From assembly GCA_005889285.1 (NCBI GenBank), contig VBFF01000121.1:1-5417 (forward strand): a stretch of DNA of 5,417 nucleotides. Reading direction: 5' to 3'. This stretch comes from Chloroflexota bacterium (lineage in GTDB: Bacteria; Chloroflexota; Dormibacteria; CF-121). This document shows positions 5,181 to 5,417 of the stretch, in pieces. Position 1 is the stretch's first letter, and every line of letters starts with the position of its first letter. The position numbers and the translations under genes are program-made. Below the pieces are notes generated by a model. It was not told the DNA's origin and searched no databases. It was given only the letters and a program-made list of their open reading frames with translations.

Positions 5181-5417
5181 ATGTCGGTCGAGATGGTGCT
5201 GGATCGACTTCTCGTTCAGGATGAGTTCCGCCGCCATCTGACGCTCGACCACACCCTGCCGGCCCGCCAGGCCCGCTACGCCGGTTTTCCCGATTCGCTC
5301 GATATGCGCCTGGGCCAGGCGCTTGCCGCTCGGGGGATCACCCGCCTCTACACCCACCAGGCGCAGGCGACCGGCCTGGCCCTGGCAGGCAAAGACCTGG
5401 TCGTGGTGACGCCGACC
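5181..5417 (+). CDS. DEAD/DEAH-box helicase, MrfA/YprA (DUF1998)-like, 5' end only
   Basis: Only the first 79 residues are present; the gene runs off the right edge. The region FPDSLDMRLGQALAARGI (36-53) followed by LYTHQ at 56-60 is the Q-motif-like entry of superfamily 2 helicases of the YprA/MrfA kind. GKDLVVVTPT at 70-79 leads directly into where the Walker A (TPTASGKT-type) motif should continue. In Bacillus, MrfA acts in repair of mitomycin-type DNA damage, and a mycobacterial relative (SftH) is a 3'-5' helicase. The ATG at 5181 is chosen because it gives an open frame with correct spacing to the motif; the ATG at 5171 runs into a stop after 17 codons, and the in-frame ATG at 5193 is a less likely alternative. 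There is no Shine-Dalgarno site, consistent with a leaderless transcript from the SOS-controlled promoter. Helicase identity is confident; the DUF1998 C-terminus cannot be seen. Confidence 0.85.
   Translation, partial: MSVEMVLDRLLVQDEFRRHLTLDHTLPARQARYAGFPDSLDMRLGQALAARGITRLYTHQAQATGLALAGKDLVVVTPT

Noticed and set aside
5171..5224. ATG at 5171 as the helicase start
   Set aside because: That frame meets a TGA after 17 codons; the helicase frame opens at 5181.
5175..5357. Minus-strand open frame of 60 codons under the helicase start
   Set aside because: It is antisense to helicase coding sequence that carries clear LYTHQ and VVVTPT motifs.
1..5417. CRISPR arrays, tRNA or rRNA genes, insertion sequences, attachment sites
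   Set aside because: No spaced direct repeats, cloverleaf-like sequences, terminal inverted repeats or transposase/integrase motifs were seen on either strand.

Overview
The window is GC-rich, densely packed bacterial chromosome with ordinary housekeeping genes and no sign of phage, insertion sequence, CRISPR or plasmid functions. I infer a GC-rich member of the Terrabacteria, perhaps Chloroflexota, Dormibacterota or Actinomycetota. The reasons are the LexA-type operator CGAAC-N4-GTTCG, several TAnnnT -10 elements sitting 7-10 nt before start codons (a leaderless pattern), and the protein types. The lineage call is tentative and would need 16S or a protein search.

Left block (1-1221, minus strand). 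A SnoaL/NTF2-like small protein gene is followed, through a one-base TGATG overlap, by pntAA (NAD(P) transhydrogenase alpha subunit, part 1). pntAA is cut by the left window edge. Its reading frame also breaks near 409-412: family-typical sequence continues in another frame, with about 17 nt missing at the junction. As written it is a broken gene or an assembly error.

Central block (1238-4341, plus strand). An isocitrate dehydrogenase gene starts only 16 bp from the SnoaL-like gene and diverges from it. After a spacer with a GC-rich hairpin comes a two-gene unit: a 389-residue protein with an N-terminal rhodanese domain and a MoeB/ThiF adenylyltransferase domain, then a PIG-L/LmbE-type zinc deacetylase joined by another TGATG overlap.

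Right block (4342-5417, plus strand). A 208-residue protein made of two tandem ABM-like (dimeric alpha/beta barrel) repeats forms a single-gene unit with the best Shine-Dalgarno site in the window and a perfect 13-bp hairpin after its stop. After that hairpin, a perfect palindromic SOS box lies exactly in the 17-bp spacer of a candidate promoter. This promoter drives the 5' end of a DEAD/DEAH-box helicase gene resembling the MrfA/YprA (DUF1998) DNA-repair helicases, cut by the right edge. This LexA-helicase arrangement is the most informative regulatory signal here.

Functionally, the window combines redox and central carbon metabolism (transhydrogenase, isocitrate dehydrogenase), sulfur-carrier activation (rhodanese-MoeB), a deacetylase of unknown substrate, and a DNA-damage-inducible helicase. 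I see no clear multi-gene novel system. The points worth following are the SOS-controlled helicase, the broken pntAA, and the coupling of rhodanese-MoeB to an LmbE deacetylase.
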